From Pantoea conspicua (lineage in GTDB: Bacteria > Pseudomonadota > Gammaproteobacteria > Enterobacterales > Enterobacteriaceae), in assembly GCF_002095315.1 (NCBI RefSeq), contig NZ_MLFN01000021.1, positions 1-55,904 on the forward strand: 55,904 nt of DNA, given 5' to 3'. Within the stretch, counting starts at the first letter, position 1; the number at the start of each line of letters is the position of its first letter. The notes under the pieces were generated by a model, which saw only the letters and a list, made by a program, of their open reading frames with translations, was not told the origin of the DNA and did no database searches. Below, in pieces: positions 9,459-16,766 of this stretch. Both the position numbers and the translations under genes were made by a program.

Positions 9459-10100
9459 TCAGAGCGCGATGGGGAAAATCGCACCGAGGATCATCGCACC
9501 GAGGATGGCTCCGCCGGTGATCGGCTTGTTCCACAGGTAGAACAGCAATGCACCCAGCAGCGAACCGAGGCCAATCGGAATGGACGCCGCCATCGCTGAC
9601 AGAATGATTAACGGCCCAAGGAAGCGGCCAGACGCGTTACCGGCGCCCATCATCACGTCAGCACCGTAGGTGGAGTCGCTCTGATTGATAGTGAATTTAC
9701 GCGCCAGGATAATCAGGTAGCCAATCGCCACGCCAATCACCAGGCCGGTCGCCAGCGAGGCGGCGAAGTTTGCTACCGGGAAGACGATGCCCGCCCCCAG
9801 CAGCAGTGCCGGCACGCCCAGCCCGACGCCGGTCTGAATCGCGCCGCCGATATCCAGAATACCGACCAGCGATCCCTCAATGATGCGGGCGAACAGGAAG
9901 CTGGCACCGAATGCGGCGACTGCGCCGTAGACGCCGGTTTCCATACCCGCACGCAGCATTGAGACAAATGCCACCTCGTTGAAGGCGCCGATGCCATACA
10001 GGTAATACATATGCGTACCGGCAAACACGCCGGATGAGAGCAGGCCAACAAAGATCGGGAATGACCAGTCGGCGTACCAGAAGCCTTTATTTTCGTTCAT
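9459..10100 (-). CDS. DUF4310 family membrane protein (EF_0833 family)
   Basis: A 213-residue, very hydrophobic protein with about six predicted membrane segments. Gly/Ala-rich helices such as LLGAGIVFPVANFAASLATGLVIG and a C-terminal GGAILGAMILGAIFPIAL are visible. The family always occurs with DUF4311, DUF4312 and SFCGS proteins; the function is unknown. I chose the ATG at 10100 over the one at 10106 because the Shine-Dalgarno AGAGG is 8 bases from the first and only 2 from the second. It lies 12 bp after the DUF4311 gene. With DUF4311 it probably forms the membrane part of an uptake system (inference). Confidence 0.85.
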   Translation of the reverse strand: MNENKGFWYADWSFPIFVGLLSSGVFAGTHMYYLYGIGAFNEVAFVSMLRAGMETGVYGAVAAFGASFLFARIIEGSLVGILDIGGAIQTGVGLGVPALLLGAGIVFPVANFAASLATGLVIGVAIGYLIILARKFTINQSDSTYGADVMMGAGNASGRFLGPLIILSAMAASIPIGLGSLLGALLFYLWNKPITGGAILGAMILGAIFPIAL

Positions 10101-10112
10101 CAGCATCGCCTC

Positions 10113-10889
10113 TTATTTGCCACTGACTGAGTTGTGGATCATATCGAGCCAGCCAGGGATACCGAGCTGAAATGACTGCAACAGCTTCATGTCGAAACCG
10201 CGGAAGAAGCCACTGAGGACGAACAGCAATACAATGGCGGTCATCATCACTTTGGTGACCCTGTTCCAGCCGCTCTCTTCCACGCCTTTGCCGATCAAAA
10301 TACCCAGTACCAGCCCCGGTACGGCGTTGCCCATGATCAGCTGCGCCAGACCGCCAAAAATGGTGGCCCAGAAGCCCGATTTGCGGCCGGCATCGATCGC
10401 TGCCAGCCAGAAGATCACCGGCATGACGGTATTGACCAGCAGGTTAGCTGCCGGTACCAGCACTTTCACTGCGGTAACCTGCAGTGCCGCCGGTACGGCT
10501 GACGCCGTAGAGTTGAGGAAAGCCACCACGAACATGCCGATGATGCCGCAGGCGATAGCCATCTTTTTCGGGTTGTGCAGCGTTTCCGCCACGTTGCGGT
10601 TTTTGACCATCAGCGCCGCGGCGCCCCAGTTTGGAATGATGCGGTGATCCACATCCTGCGTGAACGAACCGGCTGCAACAGAAGATGCCCAGGCGTTAAA
10701 GAAGAAGCCAAGACCAAAGGAGAAGTGAGAGGCTGGATCGCCTTCGCACGAGTTGAGTTCCCCCAGCGTACGAAAAGCCCCCATCCCCTGAGTGGTGGGT
10801 GCGTGAAACATCCGCGCCGCGCCGGCACCGACGCCGACTCCCACCAGCCCACCAATGATCAACGACTTAAACAAAATGATTAAAAACAT
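10113..10889 (-). CDS. DUF4311 family membrane protein (EF_0832 family)
   Basis: A 258-residue polytopic membrane protein with roughly seven hydrophobic segments. It starts with a membrane segment (FLIILFKSLIIGGLVGVGVG) and then has a conserved polar stretch around residues 45-100 containing LNSCEGDPASHFSFG and SFTQDVDHRIIPNWGAAALM. Charged and polar residues between helices would suit a substrate-binding or EIIC-like role, but I know of no assay for the family. It is the first membrane-protein gene of the operon, separated from the DUF4312 gene by an unusually long structured gap of 129 bp. A Shine-Dalgarno AAGG precedes the ATG. Confidence 0.85.
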   Translation of the reverse strand: MFLIILFKSLIIGGLVGVGVGAGAARMFHAPTTQGMGAFRTLGELNSCEGDPASHFSFGLGFFFNAWASSVAAGSFTQDVDHRIIPNWGAAALMVKNRNVAETLHNPKKMAIACGIIGMFVVAFLNSTASAVPAALQVTAVKVLVPAANLLVNTVMPVIFWLAAIDAGRKSGFWATIFGGLAQLIMGNAVPGLVLGILIGKGVEESGWNRVTKVMMTAIVLLFVLSGFFRGFDMKLLQSFQLGIPGWLDMIHNSVSGK

Positions 10890-10929
10890 GTTGTTGTACC
10901 TTTGTTGTCGTTTTTACCCGGCACGCATC

Positions 10930-10996
10930 AGCCGCCGTCTTGTCACAGCCTGCCCGTCGCGTAACCAGCGGCCAGCGCGTCGTCGGACAAGCGGCT
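10930..10996 (-). other. Structured intercistronic region inside the accessory operon
   Basis: The 129-bp gap between the DUF4312 and DUF4311 genes holds an inverted repeat. GACAAGCGGCT (10986-10996) pairs with AGCCGC-cgtc-TTGTC (10930-10944) as an 11-bp stem with a 4-base bulge and a 41-base loop. All other gaps upstream in this operon are a few bases. The structure may set different expression of the soluble and membrane proteins. Confidence 0.4.
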
Positions 10997-11018
10997 TTCT
11001 GACGTGAAAGGGTTGTTT

Positions 11019-11318
11019 TTACGGTGTCACGGTAAACGTCACCTGTTCGGTGTCGAAAACGGTGACGCTGACGGTGATCTCCAGCTCGACGCTGTAGGTC
11101 CGCCGTTGGCGCGCCAAAAAGAAGAACAGAAATTTCTCACTTTTGACGCTCTCCTGTGCGCGCAGCACCCGCACGTCCTGGGGCTCAATGCGCAGCAGAA
11201 TTTTTTGCGTCGCGCGCAGAACCTGGTTCTGTACGCGACTCAGGGCATCGGCAAAGGCTTTCGCTTTGCTGTCACCTTTCCCCTCTACCGTTACCTGCGT
11301 AACGTATTGTTCTTTCAT
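11019..11318 (-). CDS. DUF4312 family protein (EF_0831 family)
   Basis: A 99-residue soluble protein with no signal or membrane segment. It has an N-terminal beta strand (EQYVTQVTVEGKGDSKAKAF), an alpha helix, then alternating beta strands rich in Thr/Val at the C-terminus. The alternating pattern suggests a small alpha/beta domain. The function is unknown; it is found only with this gene set. Its start is 2 bp from the stop of the SFCGS gene, so the two are tightly coupled and may form one complex. Confidence 0.83.
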   Translation of the reverse strand: MKEQYVTQVTVEGKGDSKAKAFADALSRVQNQVLRATQKILLRIEPQDVRVLRAQESVKSEKFLFFFLARQRRTYSVELEITVSVTVFDTEQVTFTVTP

Positions 11319-11320
11319 GA

Positions 11321-11677
11321 TCAGCTGCCGTGCTTCTTGTTCCAGGCCTGCACCAGCCGTTCGCCCAGCTCTTCTTTATCCATGAAACCGAAACCTAATA
11401 CGGTGGCACCTTCGTTGATGGCGGTGACGCCTTCGTCGATGGAACGCATCCCATGTTTCGCTTTGTAGCCATATTTGTTCTGGGCGGTGATGGCGCCTGC
11501 ACCACCGCTGCCGCAGAACGAAATGCCAAAGTCAGCGTTTTCTGCCTTCATTACGTCGCCGAGTTTCATGTCTGCCGCCACGCCGGGTACCACCACCGCA
11601 CGTCCACCAGCTTTTTCGATGCCTGCCGCGACTTTCTGTCCTTTACCTAAACGATCGCCAATCACTACGGTTACCAT
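11321..11677 (-). CDS. SFCGS family glycine-rich protein (EF_0830 family)
   Basis: A 118-residue soluble alpha/beta protein. The family signature ISFCGSGGAGA is at residues 52-62 with Cys55, and a conserved histidine follows (His75 in YKAKHGMRS). The function is unknown. A cysteine followed by a Gly/Ser loop recalls the phosphocysteine loop of PTS EIIB proteins, but here it is mid-chain rather than after the first beta strand, so this is only a hypothesis. The ATG at 11677 gives the N-terminus MVTVVIGDRLG; the frame is open far upstream, but that part overlaps the PRD gene and has no homology. It follows the PRD gene by 13 bp. Confidence 0.85.
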   Translation of the reverse strand: MVTVVIGDRLGKGQKVAAGIEKAGGRAVVVPGVAADMKLGDVMKAENADFGISFCGSGGAGAITAQNKYGYKAKHGMRSIDEGVTAINEGATVLGFGFMDKEELGERLVQAWNKKHGS

Positions 11678-11690
11678 ATTCAATTCCTCA

Positions 11691-12026
11691 TCAGTTATTT
11701 GATCGGGCAACTTCGATATGTACCGAGAGCAGCCATGCTTCTTCACGTGGCAGATTGCCAAACAGATCCACCACCTGCTGCGCCAGCTGCAGCGTTTCCG
11801 GCGGGATATCCTCAAACAGCTCGGCTTCCACTTCTGGCAGCGGCTCACCGCTCAGCGAACGCGACGCCATTGCCCCGACATGTGACAACAGCATCTGCTG
11901 CTGAACCGCATTCGGCTCAATACCGTGCTGCTGATAGAGGGCCGCAATCTGCGCCATCACCCTGTCAGCCAGCTGCTGCACTTTCTCCGGTGGCGCTTCA
12001 TGCACCGGAATGCCGTTATTGCTCAC
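11691..12026 (-). CDS. Stand-alone PRD domain protein (EF_0829 family), first gene of the operon
   Basis: A 111-residue protein that is a single PTS regulation domain with no DNA- or RNA-binding part. The two PRD histidines are present: His49 in LLSHVGAMASR and His103 in LLSVHIEVAR. In known regulators these are phosphorylated by HPr or EII proteins. As the promoter-proximal gene it heads the set PRD-SFCGS-DUF4312-DUF4311-DUF4310, the same order I recall for Enterococcus faecalis EF0829-EF0833. A role as a phosphorylation sensor or adaptor for the operon regulator is inference. The start is ATG 12026. Confidence 0.83.
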   Translation of the reverse strand: MSNNGIPVHEAPPEKVQQLADRVMAQIAALYQQHGIEPNAVQQQMLLSHVGAMASRSLSGEPLPEVEAELFEDIPPETLQLAQQVVDLFGNLPREEAWLLSVHIEVARSNN

Positions 12027-12103
12027 CTTGCTACTCCTGTCAGACCGGATAATTCGCGTTGAAAATAAATTACCCCTGATAGCGCGGCCTGTGGAGACGC
12101 AAC

Positions 12104-12125
12104 ATTTCCAGCATCAAGTGGAAAT
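12104..12125. promoter_or_regulatory. Candidate activator-binding dyad upstream of the accessory operon
   Basis: A perfect 7-bp inverted repeat, ATTTCCA-N8-TGGAAAT, is centred about 88 bp upstream of the first gene of the operon. A PRD activator with DNA-binding HTH domains is expected to bind such a dyad. In the rest of the 12027-12286 spacer I see no clear sigma-70 or sigma-54 promoter and no coding region. Confidence 0.45.
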
Positions 12126-12286
12126 CGAGGTGAAGGTTGTGCGCCAGATCGCAGACTGCACGCTTAGTGCGACTCAGCTCCCGGAATGCGTTAAATGTTT
12201 GTAATGTCAGCAGGATGCGCGCGAGCTGTGCGGTAACGTTCAGCAAGGCGAGCGGTAAAACGGTGAGTAATAAGCAGAAGTGATGA

Positions 12287-12314
12287 TAAAAATCGCCGGT
12301 CGGGGCTGACCGGC
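12287..12314 (-). terminator. Rho-independent terminator of cybC
   Basis: On the minus strand an 8-bp stem GCCGGTCA ... TGACCGGC-type (GCCGGTC / GACCGGC) with a short GCCCC-type loop is followed by ATTTTTAT, just after the cybC stop. Confidence 0.8.
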
Positions 12315-12321
12315 GCTGGCG

Positions 12322-12708
12322 TTACCGGAATTTCTTATGGTTGGCGTTGCGGATGTCGTCGAACTTCGCGGCTTCGCGTTTCGCACCCTCCACGTTGTTG
12401 GATTTCGCCAGGGCGCTGACCACATCTATCTGCGCAATCAGCGAGTCAATACCGGCGTGAAAATCTTTAATCTGTGGGCTGTCAGCTGGCTGGCCTTCCA
12501 GCTTATCCGGCGTGCCTTGTCGTGCATCCTGTGCCGCCGTACGCATTTTGGTCAGCGCCTGCTGCATCTCCTGCGCATCGTCGGTTTTTTTGACGATCTT
12601 CAGATTGGCATTCAGCGTATCCATATCCTGCTCCAGATCGGCCGCATAAAGGCTGGCACTGGAAAACAACAGAGAAGCAGACAACATTGCAATCACATGC
12701 TTACGCAT
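12322..12708 (-). CDS. cybC: Soluble cytochrome b562
   Basis: A 128-residue periplasmic haemoprotein. A signal peptide of about 22 residues ends SLYA; the mature chain of 106 residues starts ADLEQDM. The haem-iron ligands are Met7 and His102 of the mature form (His in the C-terminal NANHKKFR). It folds as a four-helix bundle with non-covalent haem b; the physiological electron partner is unknown. It lies downstream of pmbA on the same strand (67-bp gap), the enteric order, and ends at a strong terminator. Confidence 0.95.
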   Translation of the reverse strand: MRKHVIAMLSASLLFSSASLYAADLEQDMDTLNANLKIVKKTDDAQEMQQALTKMRTAAQDARQGTPDKLEGQPADSPQIKDFHAGIDSLIAQIDVVSALAKSNNVEGAKREAAKFDDIRNANHKKFR

Positions 12709-12775
12709 TGCTCTTTCCTTTCTTATTGTGATGAAAAAAAAGCAGCCATCAGGCTGCTTTCAGAATCCATCTTTC

Positions 12776-14116
12776 TTATTGTCCCGCTATCTTCATTTCG
12801 GGCAGTAATACCGAACCGCACTGAATGTTGCTGCGGGTTTCGATGTCATCACCAACGGTCACCATATTGCGCCACATCTCTTTCAGATTGCCGGCAATAG
12901 TGATTTCACTGACGGGATACTGAATTTCGCCGTTCTCAACCCAGAAACCCGCCGCGCCGCGTGAGTAGTCACCGGTGATGGCGCTGACGCCCTGTCCCAT
13001 CAACTCGGTGACCACTAACCCGGTGCCCATCTGCTTCAGCAGATCGTCGAAACTGTGGCCCTGGCCAGCGATACGCCAGTTATGGATGCCACCGGCATGA
13101 CCCGTGCTGGTCAGACCCAGTTTACGGGCTGAGTAGCTGGTCATTAACCAGGTTTGCAGCACGCCATCTTTAATGATGTCGCGCGCCTGGGTCCGGACGC
13201 CTTCGCTGTCGAACGGGGTTGAGGCCAGGCCTTTCAGCAGATGCGGCTGCTCATTAATCGTCAGCCACTCTGGCAGGATCTGCTGGCCCATCGAATCCAG
13301 CAGGAAGGTCGATTTACGGTAAACGCTGCTGCCGCTGATCGCCCCGACCAGATGACCGAACAGACCGGTGGCCACTTCAGCGGCGAAAATCACCGGTGCT
13401 TTCATGGTAGAGAGTTTACGCGGTGCCAGCCGCGACAGCGTACGACGTGCGCACTCCGCACCGACCCACTCCGGGCTCTGCAAATCTTCAAACGCGCGGC
13501 CAATGGTGTAGGCGTAGTCACGCTCCATGTTGCCATCCTGCCCGGCAATCACGCTGCTGGAGAGTGAATGGCGGCTGGAGCAGTAGCTCTGCAACATGCC
13601 GTGGCTGTTTCCAAACACTTTGATGCCGACGTGGCTGTTGAAGCTGCCACCTTCTGTATTGATAATGCGTTTGTCGGCCTGTAATGCTGCCTGTTCCGCC
13701 TGCGCCGCCAGTTCAATAGCGCGATCGGCGTCGATCTCCCACGGATGGTAGAGATCCAGGTCTGGCGCGTCATAAGCCAGCAGATCCGCATCCGCCGGAC
13801 CGGCAAAAGGATCGGGTGAGGTATAGCGCGCAATATCGATTGCCGCCTGCACGGTGCGTTTAATCGCGTCCGGGCTGAGGTCGGTCGACGAGGCGCTGCC
13901 TTTACGATTCTGATGATAAACGGTGATGCCAAGCGCGCCGTCACTGTTAAATTCGACGTTTTCCACTTCACCGTAGCGGGTGCTGACGCCGATGCCAGTG
14001 GTTTTGCTGACCGCCACTTCCGCGCCGTCAGTGCTTGCTTTAGCCAGTTCGAGCGCCTGCGCAATCGCCTGCTCCAACACTTTTCGCTGTTCTGCAACCT
14101 GAGTAGATACGTTCAT
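12776..14116 (-). CDS. pmbA: Metalloprotease subunit PmbA (TldE)
   Basis: A 446-residue protein highly similar to E. coli PmbA/TldE. It pairs with TldD to form a hetero-oligomeric protease that degrades unfolded peptides, processes microcin B17 and helps degrade the CcdA antitoxin. TldD carries the zinc site (HExxxH); PmbA lacks it, and no such motif is visible here. The segment [18 protein letters not shown] near residue 340 is conserved. It is divergent from yjgA with a 114-bp spacer, as in E. coli. Confidence 0.96.
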   Translation of the reverse strand: MNVSTQVAEQRKVLEQAIAQALELAKASTDGAEVAVSKTTGIGVSTRYGEVENVEFNSDGALGITVYHQNRKGSASSTDLSPDAIKRTVQAAIDIARYTSPDPFAGPADADLLAYDAPDLDLYHPWEIDADRAIELAAQAEQAALQADKRIINTEGGSFNSHVGIKVFGNSHGMLQSYCSSRHSLSSSVIAGQDGNMERDYAYTIGRAFEDLQSPEWVGAECARRTLSRLAPRKLSTMKAPVIFAAEVATGLFGHLVGAISGSSVYRKSTFLLDSMGQQILPEWLTINEQPHLLKGLASTPFDSEGVRTQARDIIKDGVLQTWLMTSYSARKLGLTSTGHAGGIHNWRIAGQGHSFDDLLKQMGTGLVVTELMGQGVSAITGDYSRGAAGFWVENGEIQYPVSEITIAGNLKEMWRNMVTVGDDIETRSNIQCGSVLLPEMKIAGQ

Positions 14117-14230
14117 CGACCTGCCGTCTAATCTTATGTATGTATGATTTGAGTCTATCAGAGTCAGAGAACAATTTCGCAGTCACCCGATAAACTGGTA
14201 GGATTAGCCTCTTTTTTTGGGAGTCCACTA

Positions 14231-14773
14231 ATGACCAAACAGCCCGATGAGTGGCTCGACGATGTGCCAGATAATCATGAAGAAGAAGATGAAGAGATTA
14301 TCTGGGTCAGTAAGAGCGAAATAAAGCGCGACGCTGAAGAGCTGAAACGCCTGGGTGCCGAACTGGTCGATCTGGGCAAGAACGCCCTGGATAAGATCCC
14401 GCTGGATGAACGTCTGCGCGCCGAAATCGAACTCGCGCAGCGTATTAAGAAAGAGGGTCGCCGTCGCCAGTTGCAGCTGATTGGTAAAATCATGCGCAGC
14501 ATGGATGTCGAGCCGATCCGCCAGGCACTGGATAAGCTGAAGAACCGCCACAACCAGCAGGTTGCGCTGTTCCACAAGCTGGAGATGTTGCGTGACCGTC
14601 TGATTGAACAGGGCGATGACGCCATGACGGATGTGATTGCCCTTTATCCTCAGGCCGATCGTCAGCAACTGCGCAGCATGATCCGTAATGCGCAGAAAGA
14701 GAAAGCGGGCAACAAGCCGCCAAAATCTGCGCGGCAGATCTTCCAGTATCTGCGCGAGCTGGCAGAAAGCTAA
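14231..14773 (+). CDS. yjgA: Ribosome biogenesis factor YjgA (DarP, DUF615)
   Basis: A 180-residue, highly charged, mostly helical cytosolic protein. It has an acidic N-terminus ([20 protein letters not shown]) and the family core [35 protein letters not shown]. coli YjgA/DarP binds late 50S precursors and helps mature the peptidyl-transferase centre. The Shine-Dalgarno GGGAG precedes the ATG. It is transcribed away from pmbA and followed by an unusually long intergenic region. Confidence 0.95.
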   Translation: MTKQPDEWLDDVPDNHEEEDEEIIWVSKSEIKRDAEELKRLGAELVDLGKNALDKIPLDERLRAEIELAQRIKKEGRRRQLQLIGKIMRSMDVEPIRQALDKLKNRHNQQVALFHKLEMLRDRLIEQGDDAMTDVIALYPQADRQQLRSMIRNAQKEKAGNKPPKSARQIFQYLRELAES

Positions 14774-15213
14774 GCGATGCTGGGGCGGGCAGATTGCCCG
14801 CCTGCAACCCGATGCCGCTGTGCCATCACAGCAGGCGTTTACCGGCAGCGGCCGGACATCCGCTATCCTCCCCGATGACCAGCTGCAGTCCGACGCGCTT
14901 TTTCCAGGCGCAAGGAGGCACGGTCACTCTCTGCATTCTCAGGCTATGGGTGGGCAAAGGAGCAGGTCTCGCCTTTGTCGGCCAGCTTATTCAGCCGATA
15001 CGTGCTTACAGGCTGTTCGCTGTCGGCCACTCAAACGATGGACTCGCACCAGGCGGCCCTCTTTTCATTTCGTTCAGCTCAGGAGAGCCTTCGCGCGCGC
15101 AGCGATACCGTTTACGCACAAGCGTGGCGTGGCGTGTGAAGCCAGATGACGCTATACAGCGCAGAGGGCGAAGTTCGGCGGGTCATAAAATGCCGGATGA
15201 AGTCAGGTTAAGG
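14774..15213 (+). other. 440-bp intergenic region with two long overlapping open frames, no gene recognised
   Basis: This stretch between yjgA and mpl is much longer than I would expect for the junction. A GCGGGCA-at-TGCCCGC hairpin (about 14786-14801), without a T run, lies just after yjgA. Two plus-strand frames stay open across most of the region (14794-15216 in one frame; the other continues through yjgA's shadow to 15149). Neither has a convincing Shine-Dalgarno, domain or hydrophobic segment. I read it as non-coding, possibly a dispersed intergenic element or gene remnant. Confidence 0.4.
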
Positions 15214-15240
15214 TAAAAAAAGCGCCCCGGCGGGCGCTTG
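15214..15240 (-). terminator. Rho-independent terminator of mpl
   Basis: On the minus strand the stem AAGCGCCCG/CGGGGCGCTT is followed by a run of seven T. It lies 6 bp after the mpl stop. Confidence 0.85.
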
Positions 15241-15245
15241 TTCTG

Positions 15246-16598
15246 TTAAGCCAGTTTATCGAGTAGCTTCTGATGAATGCCGCCGAATCCGCCATTGCTC
15301 ATCACCAGGATCGAATCCCCCGGCTGTGCCGCTTTAGCGACCATTGAGACCAGCGTATCGATATCCGCCGTAGTGTGTGCGGGCTGCATACAGGCGTCAG
15401 CAACGTCTGAGACCTGCCACGGGATGTGATGCGGCTGAAACAGGAAGACTTCATCTGCGCGCGCCAGTGACGGTGCCAGCTCGTTTTTATTCACACCCAT
15501 TTTCATGGTATTTGAGCGTGGCTCCAGTACCGCAAGAATCCGTGCCGTGCCGCCCACTTTGCTGCGCAGCGCCGCCAGGGTGGCCAGAATCGCGGTCGGG
15601 TGATGCGCGAAGTCGTCATAGACTTTGATGCCGTTGACCTCGCCGCGCAACTCCAGCCGGCGACGCGCATTGATGAAGCTGTCCAGCGCCTGACCGGCAT
15701 CTTCCGGTTTCACCCCAACATGCCGCGCTGCCGCAATCGCCATCAGCCCGTTGTGCATGTTGTGTTCACCGACCAGCGACCAGTTCACTTCGCCTACTTT
15801 CGCGCCATCAAGCCACACTTCCCAGTGCGAGGCATCCGCGGTGAGCTTCTTCGCCTGCCAGCGACCGTGATCGCCAACGCTCTCCTGCTCGCTCCAGCAG
15901 CCCATCGCCATCACCTGTTTGAGGTTGTGATCGTTCTCGGGCAGCAGGATCTTACCCTGCCCCGGTACGATCCTGACCAGGTGATGGAACTGCTTCTGGA
16001 TCGCCCGTAGATCGTCAAATATATCGGCGTGATCGAACTCAAGATTATTGAGGATCAGCGTGCGCGGGCAGTAATGGACAAACTTGGATCGCTTATCAAA
16101 AAACGCGCAGTCGTACTCATCCGCTTCAATGACGAAGAATGGACTTTTTCCTAATTTTGCTGAAACGTCGAAGTTTCCCGGTACCCCACCAATAATAAAG
16201 CCCGGCTCCAGCCCGCAGGCCTCAAGGATCCACGCTGCCATGCCAGCGGTGGTGGTTTTGCCGTGGGTTCCTGCCACTGCCAGCACCCAGCGATCGCGTA
16301 GCACGAAATCGTGTAGCCACTGTGGGCCAGAAAGATAAGGAATGTTGCGTTCCAGTACCGCTTCCACACAAGGATTGCCGCGCGTCATGGCATTGCCGAT
16401 GATCACCAGGTCAGGCGCCGGGTCGAGCTGCCCTGCATCGTAACCTTCTGTTAATTCAATGCCTTGCTGCTCAAGCAGCGTGCTCATTGGCGGGTAAACA
16501 TTGGCGTCCGAACCGGTCACCTGATGGCCGAGCGAACGGGCCAGCATCGCCAGGCCGCCCATAAAAGTGCCACAAATCCCAAGGATGTGAATGCGCAT
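15246..16598 (-). CDS. mpl: UDP-N-acetylmuramate:L-alanyl-gamma-D-glutamyl-meso-diaminopimelate ligase
   Basis: A 450-residue Mur-ligase-family enzyme of peptidoglycan recycling; it joins recovered murein tripeptide to UDP-MurNAc using ATP. The N-terminal dinucleotide-like loop HILGICGTFMGGLA, the ATP-binding GTHGKTT (residues 110-116) and the central FDHADIFDD are visible. I chose the ATG at 16598 (MRIHILGICG, the conserved start) over the in-frame ATG at 16610. It is divergent from fbp across a 168-bp spacer, as in E. coli. Confidence 0.96.
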   Translation of the reverse strand: MRIHILGICGTFMGGLAMLARSLGHQVTGSDANVYPPMSTLLEQQGIELTEGYDAGQLDPAPDLVIIGNAMTRGNPCVEAVLERNIPYLSGPQWLHDFVLRDRWVLAVAGTHGKTTTAGMAAWILEACGLEPGFIIGGVPGNFDVSAKLGKSPFFVIEADEYDCAFFDKRSKFVHYCPRTLILNNLEFDHADIFDDLRAIQKQFHHLVRIVPGQGKILLPENDHNLKQVMAMGCWSEQESVGDHGRWQAKKLTADASHWEVWLDGAKVGEVNWSLVGEHNMHNGLMAIAAARHVGVKPEDAGQALDSFINARRRLELRGEVNGIKVYDDFAHHPTAILATLAALRSKVGGTARILAVLEPRSNTMKMGVNKNELAPSLARADEVFLFQPHHIPWQVSDVADACMQPAHTTADIDTLVSMVAKAAQPGDSILVMSNGGFGGIHQKLLDKLA

Positions 16599-16766
16599 AA
16601 CGAGATCCATTACTCAAAAGTTCGGCGCACAGTGTAACGCCGCTCGAAGACGGAAGAAACGGATTAGGACTATGGTTTTTGAAGTTCAATCGGCTAAACT
16701 GCGTACGCATACGTTGGCAGAATGTTACGCATGCTGCCACTCCATCGAAGATTCAGGGAATGTGTT

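Noticed and set aside
8501..9520. 339-codon plus-strand open frame opposite the amidohydrolase gene
   Set aside because: It is antisense to a gene with all catalytic metal ligands in place, has no ribosome site and no recognisable domain; it is a shadow caused by codon bias in G+C-rich DNA.
11321..11848. Longer 175-codon version of the SFCGS protein
   Set aside because: The extra N-terminus overlaps the PRD gene, is Arg/Trp/Cys-rich nonsense-like sequence and precedes a well-placed ATG with the conserved MVTVVIGDRLG start.
12027..12286. Sigma-54 promoter upstream of the accessory operon, by analogy with the dga operon
   Set aside because: No GG-N10-GC pair with a TGGCAC-like -24 element is present, and the regulator is of PRD type, not a sigma-54 activator.
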